From assembly GCA_002840055.1 (NCBI GenBank), contig PGZJ01000009.1, positions 21,243 to 85,242 on the forward strand: a stretch of DNA of 64,000 bases, given 5' to 3'. Origin of the DNA: Gammaproteobacteria bacterium HGW-Gammaproteobacteria-11. GTDB lineage: Bacteria; Pseudomonadota; Gammaproteobacteria; Pseudomonadales; Pseudomonadaceae. This document shows positions 47,747-57,625 of the stretch, one piece after another. The first letter of the stretch is position 1, and every line of letters begins with the position of its first letter. A program made the translations under genes and the position numbers. A model generated the notes under the pieces. That model did no database searches and had not been told where the DNA came from. It was given only the letters and a program-made list of their open reading frames with translations.

Positions 47747-49304
47747 ATTGCCTGCCCTGTTCGATCCACTCGCCCAGCCGCTGCATTACGCAGAAGCGCT
47801 GCTGGCCGAGTTTGCTCAGTTGGCGCGCCTGCGCAACAGTCGCCAGTTGCAGGATCATCTGGTCACGGCGGTTGCCGAGCTGACCGGCTGCCCGTTGTGT
47901 CAGCTGTATCTGCTGGATGCCACACATACCCGCCTGCTGCTCGCGGCAAACTGGTTGGATGGTCAGCTCAACGCGGTTGACAGTGGCAACCTGTCGAGCG
48001 ATTACAACGAAGAGCAGTTGCTGCAATACAGCCTGTGCCAGAACGAAGTATTGAACATACCGAATCTGGACAGCAGTACCTGTGATACCAGCTTTCTGCC
48101 GTCCCTCGGCGGCAACTGGCGCAGCCTGTTGTGTCTGCCCATCCGTGACGGCCAGGAACATATCAGTGGCCTGCTGCTGATTGCCAGTCATGCCGCTACT
48201 GACCTGCAGTGTTTTGCGCACTCGTTACGTTTGCTTGGCGACTTTTCCAGCGCCCAGATACAGATGCTCAACCAGTTGCATGTCGGGCAACAGCCGGCCA
48301 ATGAGCCCTTGCCGGCCAGCACGGGCAACAGCCGTGGCTATGGTCTTATTGGTGACAGTGAAGCCATGCAGGGTGTCTATCAACTGATCGGCAAGGTACT
48401 GCACAACCCGGTGACGGTATTGCTGACCGGGGAGAGTGGCACAGGCAAGGAACTGGTCGCCAAGGCCATCCACGACTACGGTTCTCGGCGCACCAAGCCG
48501 CTGATCGTGCAGAACTGTGCCGCGCTGCCGGAGAGCCTGCTGGAAAGTGAGCTCTTTGGTTATCGCAAGGGGGCCTTCACCGGTGCCGAACAGGATCGCA
48601 AGGGGCTGCTTGATGCAGCCAATGGCGGCACCCTGTTCCTGGATGAAATTGGTGATATGCCGCTGTCGCTGCAGGCCAAATTGCTGCGCGTATTGCAGGA
48701 GGGCGAAGTACGCCCCCTGGGCAGCAATGAGACCCACAAGGTCGATGTGCGGATTATTGCCGCGACCCATCAGGACCTGCATGAAATGGTCCGTGCTGGC
48801 CAGTTCCGTGAAGACCTCTACTACCGGCTCAGCCACTTTCCGATTGAACTGCCGCCCCTGCGTGAACGCGGTGACGACATTCAGTTGCTGGCACGCCGCT
48901 TCGTCGAGGATGCCTGCTGCTTTTTGCAGCGTGAGACCTGCTACTGGGCCGAAGGCACCCTGGAGCTGCTGAGTAGCTACCACTTCCCCGGCAACGTTCG
49001 CGAACTCAAGGGCATGATTGCCCGGGCCATGCTGCTGTGCGACGGCAACCTGCTGTTGCAGGAGCACTTCAACCTGCCCAAGGACAGCCAGGCTGGCCCG
49101 AGTCTGAGCTTGCGCGAACGCCTGGAGCGCGTTGAGCGCAACCTGCTGCTCGACTCACTGCAGCGCAATCAGGGCAACCAGACCCTCGCTGCCACTGAGC
49201 TTGGCCTGCCACGCCGCACCCTGCTGTACCGCATGCAGCGCCTGAATATCAACCCAGCCGAGGCCAAGGCCAGAGACAAGAACAATGCCCAGAACAGCCA
49301 TTAG
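47733..49304 (+). CDS. Sigma-54-dependent activator of the T6SS (Sfa/VasH type)
   Basis: The 523-residue regulator has an N-terminal GAF domain (about 20-175), an AAA+ domain with Walker A GESGTGKE near 232 and the sigma-54-contacting GAFTGA loop near 280. It ends in a Fis-type helix-turn-helix ([24 protein letters not shown]). It should activate RpoN-dependent promoters of T6SS genes, commonly hcp/vgrG units elsewhere. The likely start is GTG at 47733, with AGGGAG about 9 bases upstream inside tssH. The position matches sfa2 in the H2-T6SS as I recall it. Confidence 0.9.
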   Translation: MSSLKLPALFDPLAQPLHYAEALLAEFAQLARLRNSRQLQDHLVTAVAELTGCPLCQLYLLDATHTRLLLAANWLDGQLNAVDSGNLSSDYNEEQLLQYSLCQNEVLNIPNLDSSTCDTSFLPSLGGNWRSLLCLPIRDGQEHISGLLLIASHAATDLQCFAHSLRLLGDFSSAQIQMLNQLHVGQQPANEPLPASTGNSRGYGLIGDSEAMQGVYQLIGKVLHNPVTVLLTGESGTGKELVAKAIHDYGSRRTKPLIVQNCAALPESLLESELFGYRKGAFTGAEQDRKGLLDAANGGTLFLDEIGDMPLSLQAKLLRVLQEGEVRPLGSNETHKVDVRIIAATHQDLHEMVRAGQFREDLYYRLSHFPIELPPLRERGDDIQLLARRFVEDACCFLQRETCYWAEGTLELLSSYHFPGNVRELKGMIARAMLLCDGNLLLQEHFNLPKDSQAGPSLSLRERLERVERNLLLDSLQRNQGNQTLAATELGLPRRTLLYRMQRLNINPAEAKARDKNNAQNSH

Positions 49305-49384
49305 TCTGGCGATCAAGCTGGTTTGCCACGCCCTGGCAGCCCTTGCGACGCCCGGCAATCATCCAGCAATGAGGAACTAGCTAC

Positions 49385-49516
49385 ATGAACAAATCAATCT
49401 GCTCTATCGCCCTGCTGTCACTTGCGGTCCTGCTGTTTGCTACCGGCTGTGGCACCGGCAGCCTGAAAGACTACCGTCCACTGGGTGAGCCGCAGGCTAC
49501 CAGCCGTACCAACTGA
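49385..49516 (+). CDS. 43-residue lipoprotein inside the T6SS operon
   Basis: This short gene encodes a signal peptide, lipobox ATGC with lipidated Cys22, and only 21 further residues (through SLKDYRPLGEPQ). A GAGGA ribosome binding site lies 9 bases upstream and codon use matches its neighbours, so it is probably real. A periplasm-facing lipopeptide anchored in a membrane is predicted. It occupies the place where the P. aeruginosa H2 cluster, from memory, has the small unnamed orfX. Its role in secretion is unknown. Confidence 0.75.
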   Translation: MNKSICSIALLSLAVLLFATGCGTGSLKDYRPLGEPQATSRTN

Positions 49517-49537
49517 TCAATACAGGAGCTTTTCACC

Positions 49538-50743
49538 ATGGAACTGGTTTTCGATATGGTTAGCGCCCCGCAGCAGATCCCGGGTATGGCTGCCAGCAAA
49601 ACCTTCAGGCACGCCGGCGGCATTATTGGTCGCAGCGATGACTGCGACTGGGTCATCCCGGACCGTAATCGAGTGATTTCCGGCCGTCATGCACTGGTCA
49701 GCTATGACAACGGCGCCTTCTTTCTGACGGATACCAGCAGCAACGGCATTCAGATCAAGGACAGTGGCATGCCCCTGTCCAAAGGACAGGCCGTGCGCAT
49801 CGAACATGGCAACGTGTATTGCCTCGGCGAGTTTGAAATTCGTGCCAAGTTGGTTCAGGACCCGACCCACTTCGAAACCGGGCTGCACCACAGTCAGCCA
49901 ACCGGCAGCATCATCCCGGATGATGCCTTTCTTGACCTTGATCCGCTGAATGCCCTGGATCAACAGGAGCGCATGCACTATCAGGGCGACTCCCTGTCCC
50001 TGCTGGAACCGGTCAGCGAGTTCAAGGAAGCGCCCCTGCAACCGCAGGATTATGCCCGTATCGATACCGAAAGCCTGACGGTACCGGAGCTGGTTCCACC
50101 GCCTCCACCACCTGCCCCGGCACCCCAACCGGCCATTCGGGAAACCCTGCCTTCGACCTTCTGGGCCAAGTACGAGCAGGCACTGGGTGTCAGTCTCGAC
50201 GGCCTAAGCGACGAGCAACGTGAAGCCCTGGCGCTGAGTTCAGCGGCATTGCTGCGGCAATGCATCGGTAACCTGCAACAGAGTCTGAAAACCCGCAGTG
50301 AACTGAAGGCTGACATGCGCCTGGCGCAGACCACGGTGCAGAGCGCCGGTAACAACCCGCTGAAACATACCGCCGATGGTAGCGAAGCCATGACCGCGCT
50401 GCTGCGCCGTCAGGACCCCGGGCAGATGCCCGCCAACCATGCCGTTGGACGCGCGTTCCGTGATCTGCAGGCGCACCAGGTGGCCCTCAGTGCCGCCAGC
50501 CGGGCGGCAGTCAAGGCCATGTTCGAGCACCTGTCACCCGAGCAACTGACCCTGCGTTTCGAACGTGAAAACAAATCACTGTTGAATACCGCCGGTGGCC
50601 GCTGGCGTGCCTACACCAAGCTGTATCAGGCCATGCAAAGCAACGACGATTGGAGCAAACGTCTGTTCGCACGTGATTTTGCCATGGCCTATGAAGAACA
50701 GATTCGCCTGATTGCCACCCTGAACACCGATATCCAAGGATGA
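49538..50743 (+). CDS. tagH: T6SS FHA-domain protein TagH
   Basis: The 401-residue protein has an N-terminal FHA domain (about 20-95; GRSDDCDWVIPD, ISGRHALV, SSNGIQIK), a Pro-rich linker near 187-198 and the TagH C-terminal domain (about 205-395). FHA domains bind phosphothreonine, so it is the expected substrate and signal reader of the kinase/phosphatase pair at the operon's end. It corresponds to Fha2. The next start overlaps its stop by 4 bases. Confidence 0.92.
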   Translation: MELVFDMVSAPQQIPGMAASKTFRHAGGIIGRSDDCDWVIPDRNRVISGRHALVSYDNGAFFLTDTSSNGIQIKDSGMPLSKGQAVRIEHGNVYCLGEFEIRAKLVQDPTHFETGLHHSQPTGSIIPDDAFLDLDPLNALDQQERMHYQGDSLSLLEPVSEFKEAPLQPQDYARIDTESLTVPELVPPPPPPAPAPQPAIRETLPSTFWAKYEQALGVSLDGLSDEQREALALSSAALLRQCIGNLQQSLKTRSELKADMRLAQTTVQSAGNNPLKHTADGSEAMTALLRRQDPGQMPANHAVGRAFRDLQAHQVALSAASRAAVKAMFEHLSPEQLTLRFERENKSLLNTAGGRWRAYTKLYQAMQSNDDWSKRLFARDFAMAYEEQIRLIATLNTDIQG

Positions 50744-51228
50744 ATGCCATGCTGCGTATTGCTCTGTTGTCCCTGCTGCTCCCCCTGTTCAGCCTCAGCG
50801 GCTGCGCGATTTTGCAGTCCAACTCCGTTACCCGTATCGACCTGACCCTTGAGGGCAGTCGTACGCTGAACCCGGATCTGAATGGTCGCCCCTCACCCAT
50901 CGTTATTCGACTCTATGAGCTGAAAAACCCGGTTGCCTTCGAGCACACCGAGTTCTTTGCCCTGTATCAGCAGGCGCCAGAGGTGCTGTCCATGGACCTG
51001 ATTGCCAGTGAAGAACTGGAACTGCGCCCCGGTGAAAAACAGGTACTCAAGCTGACGACCACCGAACAGGGACGCTACATCGGCGTGATCGCGGCCTACC
51101 GTAATCTGCCCGAGGCCGACTGGCGCACCGTGATCTCCCTGCGCCCCGGTGCACGTAATGAAGTCAGCCTCTACCTCGACGAACTGAGCATCGGCCCGCA
51201 GGGCAGCGACAGCGCGAAAGGAAACTGA
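50740..51228 (+). CDS. tssJ: T6SS outer-membrane lipoprotein TssJ
   Basis: The 162-residue lipoprotein has a signal peptide with lipobox LSGC (Cys22, counting from the ATG at 50740; the ATG at 50749 is an equally plausible start). The body RLYELKNPVAFEHTEFFALYQ and LRPGEKQVLKLTTTEQGRYIGVIAAYR is the TssJ transthyretin-like fold. TssJ anchors the TssLM membrane complex to the outer membrane. Confidence 0.95.
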   Translation: MNAMLRIALLSLLLPLFSLSGCAILQSNSVTRIDLTLEGSRTLNPDLNGRPSPIVIRLYELKNPVAFEHTEFFALYQQAPEVLSMDLIASEELELRPGEKQVLKLTTTEQGRYIGVIAAYRNLPEADWRTVISLRPGARNEVSLYLDELSIGPQGSDSAKGN

Positions 51229-51230
51229 GC

Positions 51231-52562
51231 ATGACAACCCGTAAAGTGGTCTGGCATGAGGGCATGCTGCTGCGCCCGCAGCATTTCCAGCAGCATGACC
51301 GATACTATGAGCATCAGATGAAGTCCCGCACACTGCTGATGCAGTCTGCCTCCTGGGGCTATTTCACGCTGGACATCGACAAACAGTTTCTAGCCATGGG
51401 CAAGCTGGTAGTCAGCGAAGCCAGCGGCATGCTGCCCGATGGCAGCCTGTTCGAACTGGGCGCCGAGCGCGAACCGCTGGCACTGGATATTCCTGCCAAT
51501 ACCAGCAACAGCGCCGTCTATCTCGCGCTGCCGCTGGTGACCGGCAACCACGTCGAAACCCGCCGCCCGGAACAAAAGGACGTACTGGCACGCTATATTG
51601 CCAGCGAAGAAGAGGTGACTGACTCCAACGCCGGTGATGACACCAGCAGCCAGATCAACTGTGGCTCACCGGATTTTCGTCTGGTCATGGGCAGCGAAGT
51701 CGATGACCCGGCCTTCGTCAAGATCAAGCTCTGTCACATCCTCGATACCACACCTGACGGCGTAGTCAGTCTGGACAGCGAGTTTGTACCAACCTACCTG
51801 CACCTGCATGCCAGCCCTTTTCTGCTCTCCTGCCTGAAAGAAGTGATCAGCATGCTCACCCACCGCGGTGACATTCTGGCCGAGCGGATCAAGGCCAGCG
51901 GCAAGGTCAGTGGTGCTGAGGTCGGTGACTTCATGATGCTTCAGCTGATCAACCGGCACGAGCCCATCCTGCGCCACCACCTGTCCTCGGATCAGCTCCA
52001 TCCGGAGCTGCTGTACCGGGAACTGCTGGGTCTGCTCGGTGAACTGGCGACCTTCTCCAGCGACAGCAAAAGACCCAAGCTGGACAGCCGTTACCTGCAC
52101 AGCGATCAGGCCACCAGCTTTCGCAAGCTGATGGATGCCCTGCGTCAGGTGCTGTCCATGGTGCTGGAGCAACACGCCGTCGAGCTGGCTCTGCAGCAGC
52201 GCCAGTATGGTATTCAGGTCTCGCCGCTACAGGATCACAAGCTGCTGGCCACCTCGTCCTTTGTCCTCGCGGCCAGTGCCCAGTGTGACTCGGAAGAACT
52301 GCGCCAGCGCTTGCCAGCGCATCTGAAGATTGGCCCGGTCGAGCGTATTCGGCAACTGGTCAATCTGCATCTGCCGGGCATCCGCGTCAAACCGCTGCCC
52401 GTCGCACCACGGCAGATACCTTTCCATTCAGGCAAGACCTATTTCGCGCTGGAACTCAACTCCGAAGAGCTGGCGCAACTTGAACGCTCGGGTGGATTCG
52501 CATTCCACGTTTCAGGCGAATTCGCGCAACTCGAGCTGACATTCTGGGCCATCAGGAACTGA
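51231..52562 (+). CDS. tssK: T6SS baseplate protein TssK
   Basis: The 443-residue protein has the TssK opening KVVWHEGMLLRPQHFQQHDRYYE and the C-terminal HSGKTYFALELNSEE block. Trimers of TssK link the baseplate to the membrane complex and resemble siphophage receptor-binding proteins. It begins 2 bases after tssJ. No anomalies are seen. Confidence 0.96.
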   Translation: MTTRKVVWHEGMLLRPQHFQQHDRYYEHQMKSRTLLMQSASWGYFTLDIDKQFLAMGKLVVSEASGMLPDGSLFELGAEREPLALDIPANTSNSAVYLALPLVTGNHVETRRPEQKDVLARYIASEEEVTDSNAGDDTSSQINCGSPDFRLVMGSEVDDPAFVKIKLCHILDTTPDGVVSLDSEFVPTYLHLHASPFLLSCLKEVISMLTHRGDILAERIKASGKVSGAEVGDFMMLQLINRHEPILRHHLSSDQLHPELLYRELLGLLGELATFSSDSKRPKLDSRYLHSDQATSFRKLMDALRQVLSMVLEQHAVELALQQRQYGIQVSPLQDHKLLATSSFVLAASAQCDSEELRQRLPAHLKIGPVERIRQLVNLHLPGIRVKPLPVAPRQIPFHSGKTYFALELNSEELAQLERSGGFAFHVSGEFAQLELTFWAIRN

Positions 52563-52566
52563 CACC

Positions 52567-53451
52567 ATGATCAAGGAAATGGATTACAGCAAGGACGACC
52601 AGACGGTCATTCTCAACCGCAACGGTGATCTGCCGGCACAGACGCCGCTGACCGACTTTTCCGCGCCACCCAAGCTGGAAAAGATGGAACAACGGATGAT
52701 CTACGCCACCCGCCGACGTGCCAGCGAGGGTGTGAACCTCAGCCTCAACCCGCTGATCGCCATGGCCGCGGCACTGCTCTCGGAAGTGGTGCGACTGAAA
52801 AGCAGCTATCAGGCCGAGGACCTGCATGCCCTCAAGGATCGGCTGGTCGCCGAGATCAAGCTGTTTGAACACCGCGCCCTGCAGGATGGTGGCGACAGTA
52901 GCGAGGTCATGGCAGCGCGCTATGTGCTTTGTACGGCCATCGACGAAGCCGTGGTCACCACCCCCTGGGGCAATGAGAGCGCCTGGTCGCAGATGAGCCT
53001 GCTCAGCAGCTTTCATAACGAAACCTTTGGTGGCGAGAAGTTCTTCCAGCTACTTGAGCGGCTATCGCGCAATCCGGTCAAGCATCTGCACTTGCTCGAG
53101 CTGATGTACCTGTGCCTGTCCCTCGGCTTTGAGGGCAAATACCGGGTCATGCCCCGCGGCACGCTGGAGCTCGAAGTCATTCGAGACAGCCTGTACCGCC
53201 AGATCCGCCAGCTGCGCGGCGACATTCCCCGGGAAGTCTCACCCCACTGGCAGGGCCTGAAGGATGCCCGTGGTCAGTTTGTGCGGGTGGTGCCCTGGTG
53301 GGTCATCACGCTCTTTACGCTGATTTGCCTGGCCGTCATCTACGGCGGTTTCACCTGGGTACTGGACGAGCAGCGCCAGAGCATTCTGCAGAACTATGAA
53401 CAACTGCAGTCCAGCCTTATCGACAGCACGCTCAGGGACGACGCGCAATGA
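52567..53451 (+). CDS. tssL: T6SS inner-membrane protein TssL (DotU-like)
   Basis: The 294-residue protein has the DotU-type cytoplasmic domain (LNPLIAMAAALLSEVVRLK; CTAIDEAVVTTPWG; SLLSSFHNETFGGEKFFQLLERL) and one C-terminal membrane helix near residues 241-263. A tail of about 30 residues follows. It has no C-terminal OmpA-like peptidoglycan-binding domain, so anchoring to the wall must come from elsewhere. Its stop overlaps the tssM start. Confidence 0.95.
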   Translation: MIKEMDYSKDDQTVILNRNGDLPAQTPLTDFSAPPKLEKMEQRMIYATRRRASEGVNLSLNPLIAMAAALLSEVVRLKSSYQAEDLHALKDRLVAEIKLFEHRALQDGGDSSEVMAARYVLCTAIDEAVVTTPWGNESAWSQMSLLSSFHNETFGGEKFFQLLERLSRNPVKHLHLLELMYLCLSLGFEGKYRVMPRGTLELEVIRDSLYRQIRQLRGDIPREVSPHWQGLKDARGQFVRVVPWWVITLFTLICLAVIYGGFTWVLDEQRQSILQNYEQLQSSLIDSTLRDDAQ

Positions 53452-56400
53452 ATGCAAAATCCGTATTACTCAAGAGTATGACCCTGTTCAAACGCAACTG
53501 GGTCTGGAGCCTGGTACTGGTTCTCGGTATTGCCGCCATTATCTGGTACGCCGGTCCGGCACTGGCCATCAACGACCGTAAACCCTGGGGCTCAGCAACC
53601 AGCCGTCTGCTGACCATCAGCCTGCTGTTTCTGACCTGGGGCTTGAGCCTGGTCTACAGCAGCTGGAAGGCCAGCGCCCGCAAGAAGGCCGAGGAAAACG
53701 ATGCCGATGCCGCCGAACGCGCTCGCCGCGAAGGCCTGATCGTCGAAGAGCAGATGGAACTGCATGGCCGCTTCAAGCAGGCCCTGCGCACCCTCAGCCG
53801 CTCCAGTCTGTACAAGGGCCGCAGTGAGCGCTGGCGCAGCGAGTTGCCCTGGTATCTGGTCATGGGCCCGCAATCCAGTGGCAAGACCAGCCTGCTGGAC
53901 TTTTCCGGCCTGGAGTTCCCGCTCAACAAGGGCGAGCAACAGCGCCTGACCCGGGATATTACCGGCACCCGCTATGCCGACTGGTATTTTGCCGAGCATG
54001 CGGTGCTGATCGATACCGCCGGCCGCTATCTGACCCAACCGGACCCGCACGTGGATGGCATCGGCTGGCAGACGCTGCTGGGCCTGCTGCGCAACCGTCG
54101 CCAGCGCCCACTGAATGGCGTACTGGTAAACCTGTCGATCGAGCAACTGCTCAGCGACAACGAGCTGGAACTGGAAACCCTGGCGCGCCAGACCCGCCAA
54201 CGGCTGATCGACATAAACCAGAAGCTTGGAGTCGAAGTGCCGGTCTATCTGGTCCTCAGCAAGGCCGACCGGATTCCCGGCTTCGAGGAGTATTTCGACC
54301 AGTTATCCGCCGATGAAAGTGATCAGGTGCTGGGCGCGACCTTCCGCCAGGAACAGGAAGGCACGGATATCACCGTGGTCCGGGATGAATTCGAAGAGCT
54401 GCTGCGGCGCCTCAACAGCCAGGTGATCATGCGCATGCACCAGGAGCGCGATACCCAGCGCCGCGGACGCATACTCGACTTCCCGCTGCAACTCAGCCGC
54501 CTCAGCGAACAACTGAGCCTGTTTATCGAACTGGCCTTTTCCGGCAACCGCTACCAGCGCGCCAGTCAGCTGCGCGGGTTTTACCTGACCAACGCACCGC
54601 AGATGCGCGGTGATATCGACCCCATGACCGCCAGCATTGGCCGTAATCTGGGCCCGGTTACCAGCGACCTGCCCACGGTGCGTAGCGGCAAGGCGCGCTT
54701 TATCAAGCACCTGCTGAGCCGGGTGATTTTCCCGGAATCCGAACTGGCCGGACTGGATCAGCGCGAGATCAAGCGCATCGACTGGCGACAGCGCATTCTC
54801 TACGCCAGTGCCGCAGCCTGTCTGCTGATCGTTGGTCTGGTCTGGGCACACAGTTTCTCGGTCAACCACGGCAAGCTGGAACAGCTACGTGGACTGGCCC
54901 AGTCACTTGATCGGCTGCAACAGCAAAGCCCCAGCGGCGACGATGTGGCACGCACCCTGAGCATTCTGGATAGCCGCTTCAAGGCCACCGAAGTCTTTGC
55001 AGAGCGTGAAGAGACCCGTTGGCGCGAACGTGCCGGCCTGTTTCAAGGGCATGAGGTTAATCCAGAGCTAGACCAGGACTACCGTGACGAACTGGAAAGC
55101 CTGCTGCTGACCCGTGTTGGGCAGCGTCTCGAAGAGCAGATTCTGTCCAGTCTGCATGACCGCGAAAAACTCTTTGGTAGCCTGCGCGCCTATCTTATGC
55201 TGAATATGCGTGAACGCCGTGAGCCTGAGTATCTCAGCGCCTGGATGGCCGATGACTGGTCCCAGCGCTACCCCGGCAACACCAAGGTACAGGCTGGTCT
55301 CAATGGTCACTTCGAACGCCTGTTGTCGCGGCCCTTCCGTGCCTATCAACTGGACAATGCCCTGGTAGCCGAAGCGCGTCAGTACCTGCGCAGCGAATCA
55401 CTGGCCAGCGTGCTGTACCGCACCCTCAGGGATCAGGCCTCGCGTCTGCCGGAATACCGTCTGATGAATCAGCTTGGCCCTCGCGGCAACATGCTGACCA
55501 GCAGCCAGAATATCATTCCCGGCTTCTTTACCCGCGACGGCTATGAGCAAATGTTTGTTGCCCAGGGCAACGACCTGGTGCAGAACATGCTGCGCGACAA
55601 CTGGGTACTGGGTGACAGCGATACACTCAGTTCCCAGGATATGGCGCGACTGATGGCGGAAATGGAGCAACTGTATTTTGCCGAATACGCCAACCACTGG
55701 AGTGAAGCCCTGGCCTTGCTGGCAGTAGACCCGCTGCCAGGCATTGCCGAAGGCGTGCAACAGCTCAGTGGCCTGACCTCAGCCAACTCGCCGATCATCA
55801 AGCTGCTCGAAGAGGTACGGCATAACACCCGTTTCAGCGGCAATGATGATCTGACTGCCGGACCTGCCAGCCGGGCACCCAGTGCGGCACAGCGGGCACT
55901 GGAGCGACGTTTCGAGGAGCTGCACCCGCTGCTGGTCACCGATGGCACCCCCGGACCGGAACTGGTCCTGGCCCTGCAGGCACTGGACGCCATGCAGGTC
56001 CAGCTGAATGGCCTGGCACACGCCAGTGCACCTGAGCAGGCCGCCTTCGATATGGCCAAGGCCCGCGTCAGGGGCCAACAGGACGCCATCAATCAGGTCC
56101 GCGCCAGTGCTGCGCGCCTGCCGCAGCCGGTTGGCAACTGGTTCAAATCCCTGGCTGAAGACAGCTGGATGCTGGTACTCAATGACGCCCATCAGTATGT
56201 CAGCCAACGCTACCGCAGCGAACTGCTGGCGGATTACCGGCGTTCGGTCGGTCAGCGCTACCCCTTCAGTACGGATAGCGAAAGCGAAGTCGCACTGGCG
56301 GATTTCCGCGAGTTCTTCAAACCCCAGGGCACTGCCGATGTGTTCTTTGATCGCTACCTCAAACCCTTCGTCACCGGCAGCGCCGGGCAGTACCGGGTGC

Positions 56401-56897
56401 GTCAGGTGGATGGTCGGGGCTTGCCAGTCTCGCGCGAATTTCTCGCACAGATGGGCCGTGCAGAAACCATTCGGCGTAGCTTCTTCGCAGAAAATCCGGC
56501 AGAGCCGCAGGTGCAGTTTCGACTGGAGCCCTTCCTGCTCGACTCCAACCTGGGTCGGGCCAACTTCCGCCTGGGCAACCAGAACATGGAGTATCGCCAC
56601 GGCCCGATCATTCAAACCGCCTTCAGCTGGCCCGCAGCGGCGGAAAACAGCCGCAGCAGTCTGATGGTCGAGGACCTCGGTGGTCGGCGCATGACCCTGG
56701 ATCACAATGCCGGTGCCTGGTCACTGTTTCGCCTGCTGGATCAGCTTGAGGTCGACCACCATACCGACCGCGATGTGCTGATCCTCAAGGCCAACCTGGG
56801 CGGTATGCGAGCCAATTATTTGCTGCATAGCCAGCGCTCACCCAACCCGTTTGACTTGAGTCTGCTGCGCAGCTTTAACTTGCCGGCGAGGATCTGA
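53448..56897 (+). CDS. tssM: T6SS inner-membrane ATPase-like protein TssM (IcmF)
   Basis: The 1149-residue protein has two N-terminal membrane helices (about 15-35 and 47-66) and a cytoplasmic domain with an intact Walker A, GPQSSGKT, near 140-147. A third helix lies near 447-468, followed by a large periplasmic region ending in the TssJ-binding C-terminal domain. Together with TssL and TssJ it spans the envelope. The overlap with tssL (4 bases) and the direct abutment to the phosphatase gene support one transcript. Confidence 0.96.
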   Translation: MNAKSVLLKSMTLFKRNWVWSLVLVLGIAAIIWYAGPALAINDRKPWGSATSRLLTISLLFLTWGLSLVYSSWKASARKKAEENDADAAERARREGLIVEEQMELHGRFKQALRTLSRSSLYKGRSERWRSELPWYLVMGPQSSGKTSLLDFSGLEFPLNKGEQQRLTRDITGTRYADWYFAEHAVLIDTAGRYLTQPDPHVDGIGWQTLLGLLRNRRQRPLNGVLVNLSIEQLLSDNELELETLARQTRQRLIDINQKLGVEVPVYLVLSKADRIPGFEEYFDQLSADESDQVLGATFRQEQEGTDITVVRDEFEELLRRLNSQVIMRMHQERDTQRRGRILDFPLQLSRLSEQLSLFIELAFSGNRYQRASQLRGFYLTNAPQMRGDIDPMTASIGRNLGPVTSDLPTVRSGKARFIKHLLSRVIFPESELAGLDQREIKRIDWRQRILYASAAACLLIVGLVWAHSFSVNHGKLEQLRGLAQSLDRLQQQSPSGDDVARTLSILDSRFKATEVFAEREETRWRERAGLFQGHEVNPELDQDYRDELESLLLTRVGQRLEEQILSSLHDREKLFGSLRAYLMLNMRERREPEYLSAWMADDWSQRYPGNTKVQAGLNGHFERLLSRPFRAYQLDNALVAEARQYLRSESLASVLYRTLRDQASRLPEYRLMNQLGPRGNMLTSSQNIIPGFFTRDGYEQMFVAQGNDLVQNMLRDNWVLGDSDTLSSQDMARLMAEMEQLYFAEYANHWSEALALLAVDPLPGIAEGVQQLSGLTSANSPIIKLLEEVRHNTRFSGNDDLTAGPASRAPSAAQRALERRFEELHPLLVTDGTPGPELVLALQALDAMQVQLNGLAHASAPEQAAFDMAKARVRGQQDAINQVRASAARLPQPVGNWFKSLAEDSWMLVLNDAHQYVSQRYRSELLADYRRSVGQRYPFSTDSESEVALADFREFFKPQGTADVFFDRYLKPFVTGSAGQYRVRQVDGRGLPVSREFLAQMGRAETIRRSFFAENPAEPQVQFRLEPFLLDSNLGRANFRLGNQNMEYRHGPIIQTAFSWPAAAENSRSSLMVEDLGGRRMTLDHNAGAWSLFRLLDQLEVDHHTDRDVLILKANLGGMRANYLLHSQRSPNPFDLSLLRSFNLPARI

Positions 56898-57625
56898 TGG
56901 AGCTTTTGACCCCCTGGCGCAGTGCCGCCAGAACCGATACCGGCAAGGTCCGCTCGCGCAATGAAGATGCCTTTCTGGCGTTGCCCGAGCGCGGCTTATG
57001 GGTTGTGGCTGACGGTATGGGCGGCCACCAGAACGGTGCGTTGGCCAGTCGCATGATCGTTGAAAGACTGTCCGAATTACCCGGCGGCAGCGATCTGGAC
57101 CGCCGGGTCAAGGAGCTGCGACAGGCCCTGCACGACCTGAACAGGCGCCTGTCGCGTGACCTGACCCTGGATGCGGACAAACCCGACCCAGTCATGGGCA
57201 GCACCGTCGTGGCCCTGCTGGTCGAGGAGGATCGCGCCGTCTGTATCTGGGCTGGGGACAGCCGCTGCTACCTGTGGCGAAGCGGCAACCTGTATCAGAT
57301 GTCACGTGATCACTCGCTGCTTCAGGAATTACTCGAAGACCAGCAGATGAGCGTCGAGCAAGCCTCGGCGCACCCCTCGGCCAACGCCCTGACCCGCGCG
57401 GTCGGTGCCAGTGAAAAACTCATGCTGGATGTGGTCGAGTTTACCGTCTACCCCGGTGATACCCTGCTACTGTGCAGTGACGGGCTATACCAGAGTCTGT
57501 CCAGTACCACCCTCAATTCGGCTATGGGCTTACCCTCGACCAGTCTGGTGCTTGAACGCCTGTTCGAGCATGCCCTGGATGGCCCTGCGCGAGACAACAT
57601 CAGCGCGGTGGTCATTCGCCGATGA
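56897..57625 (+). CDS. T6SS-associated PP2C-type protein phosphatase (Stp1/PppA)
   Basis: The 242-residue phosphatase has all PP2C metal-binding motifs: RSRNEDAF, VADGMGGHQNG, AGDSRCYLWR, TRAVGA and LLCSDGLYQSL with the final DNISAVVIRR. It would remove phosphate from Thr residues, opposing the kinase encoded next. Its start shares a base with the tssM stop and its end overlaps the kinase gene by 4 bases. It corresponds to Stp1 of the H2-T6SS. Confidence 0.93.
   Translation: MELLTPWRSAARTDTGKVRSRNEDAFLALPERGLWVVADGMGGHQNGALASRMIVERLSELPGGSDLDRRVKELRQALHDLNRRLSRDLTLDADKPDPVMGSTVVALLVEEDRAVCIWAGDSRCYLWRSGNLYQMSRDHSLLQELLEDQQMSVEQASAHPSANALTRAVGASEKLMLDVVEFTVYPGDTLLLCSDGLYQSLSSTTLNSAMGLPSTSLVLERLFEHALDGPARDNISAVVIRR

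Noticed and set aside
55779..56705. 308-residue minus-strand frame within tssM
   Set aside because: It is fully antisense to the conserved TssM periplasmic domain and has no start signal or family match.
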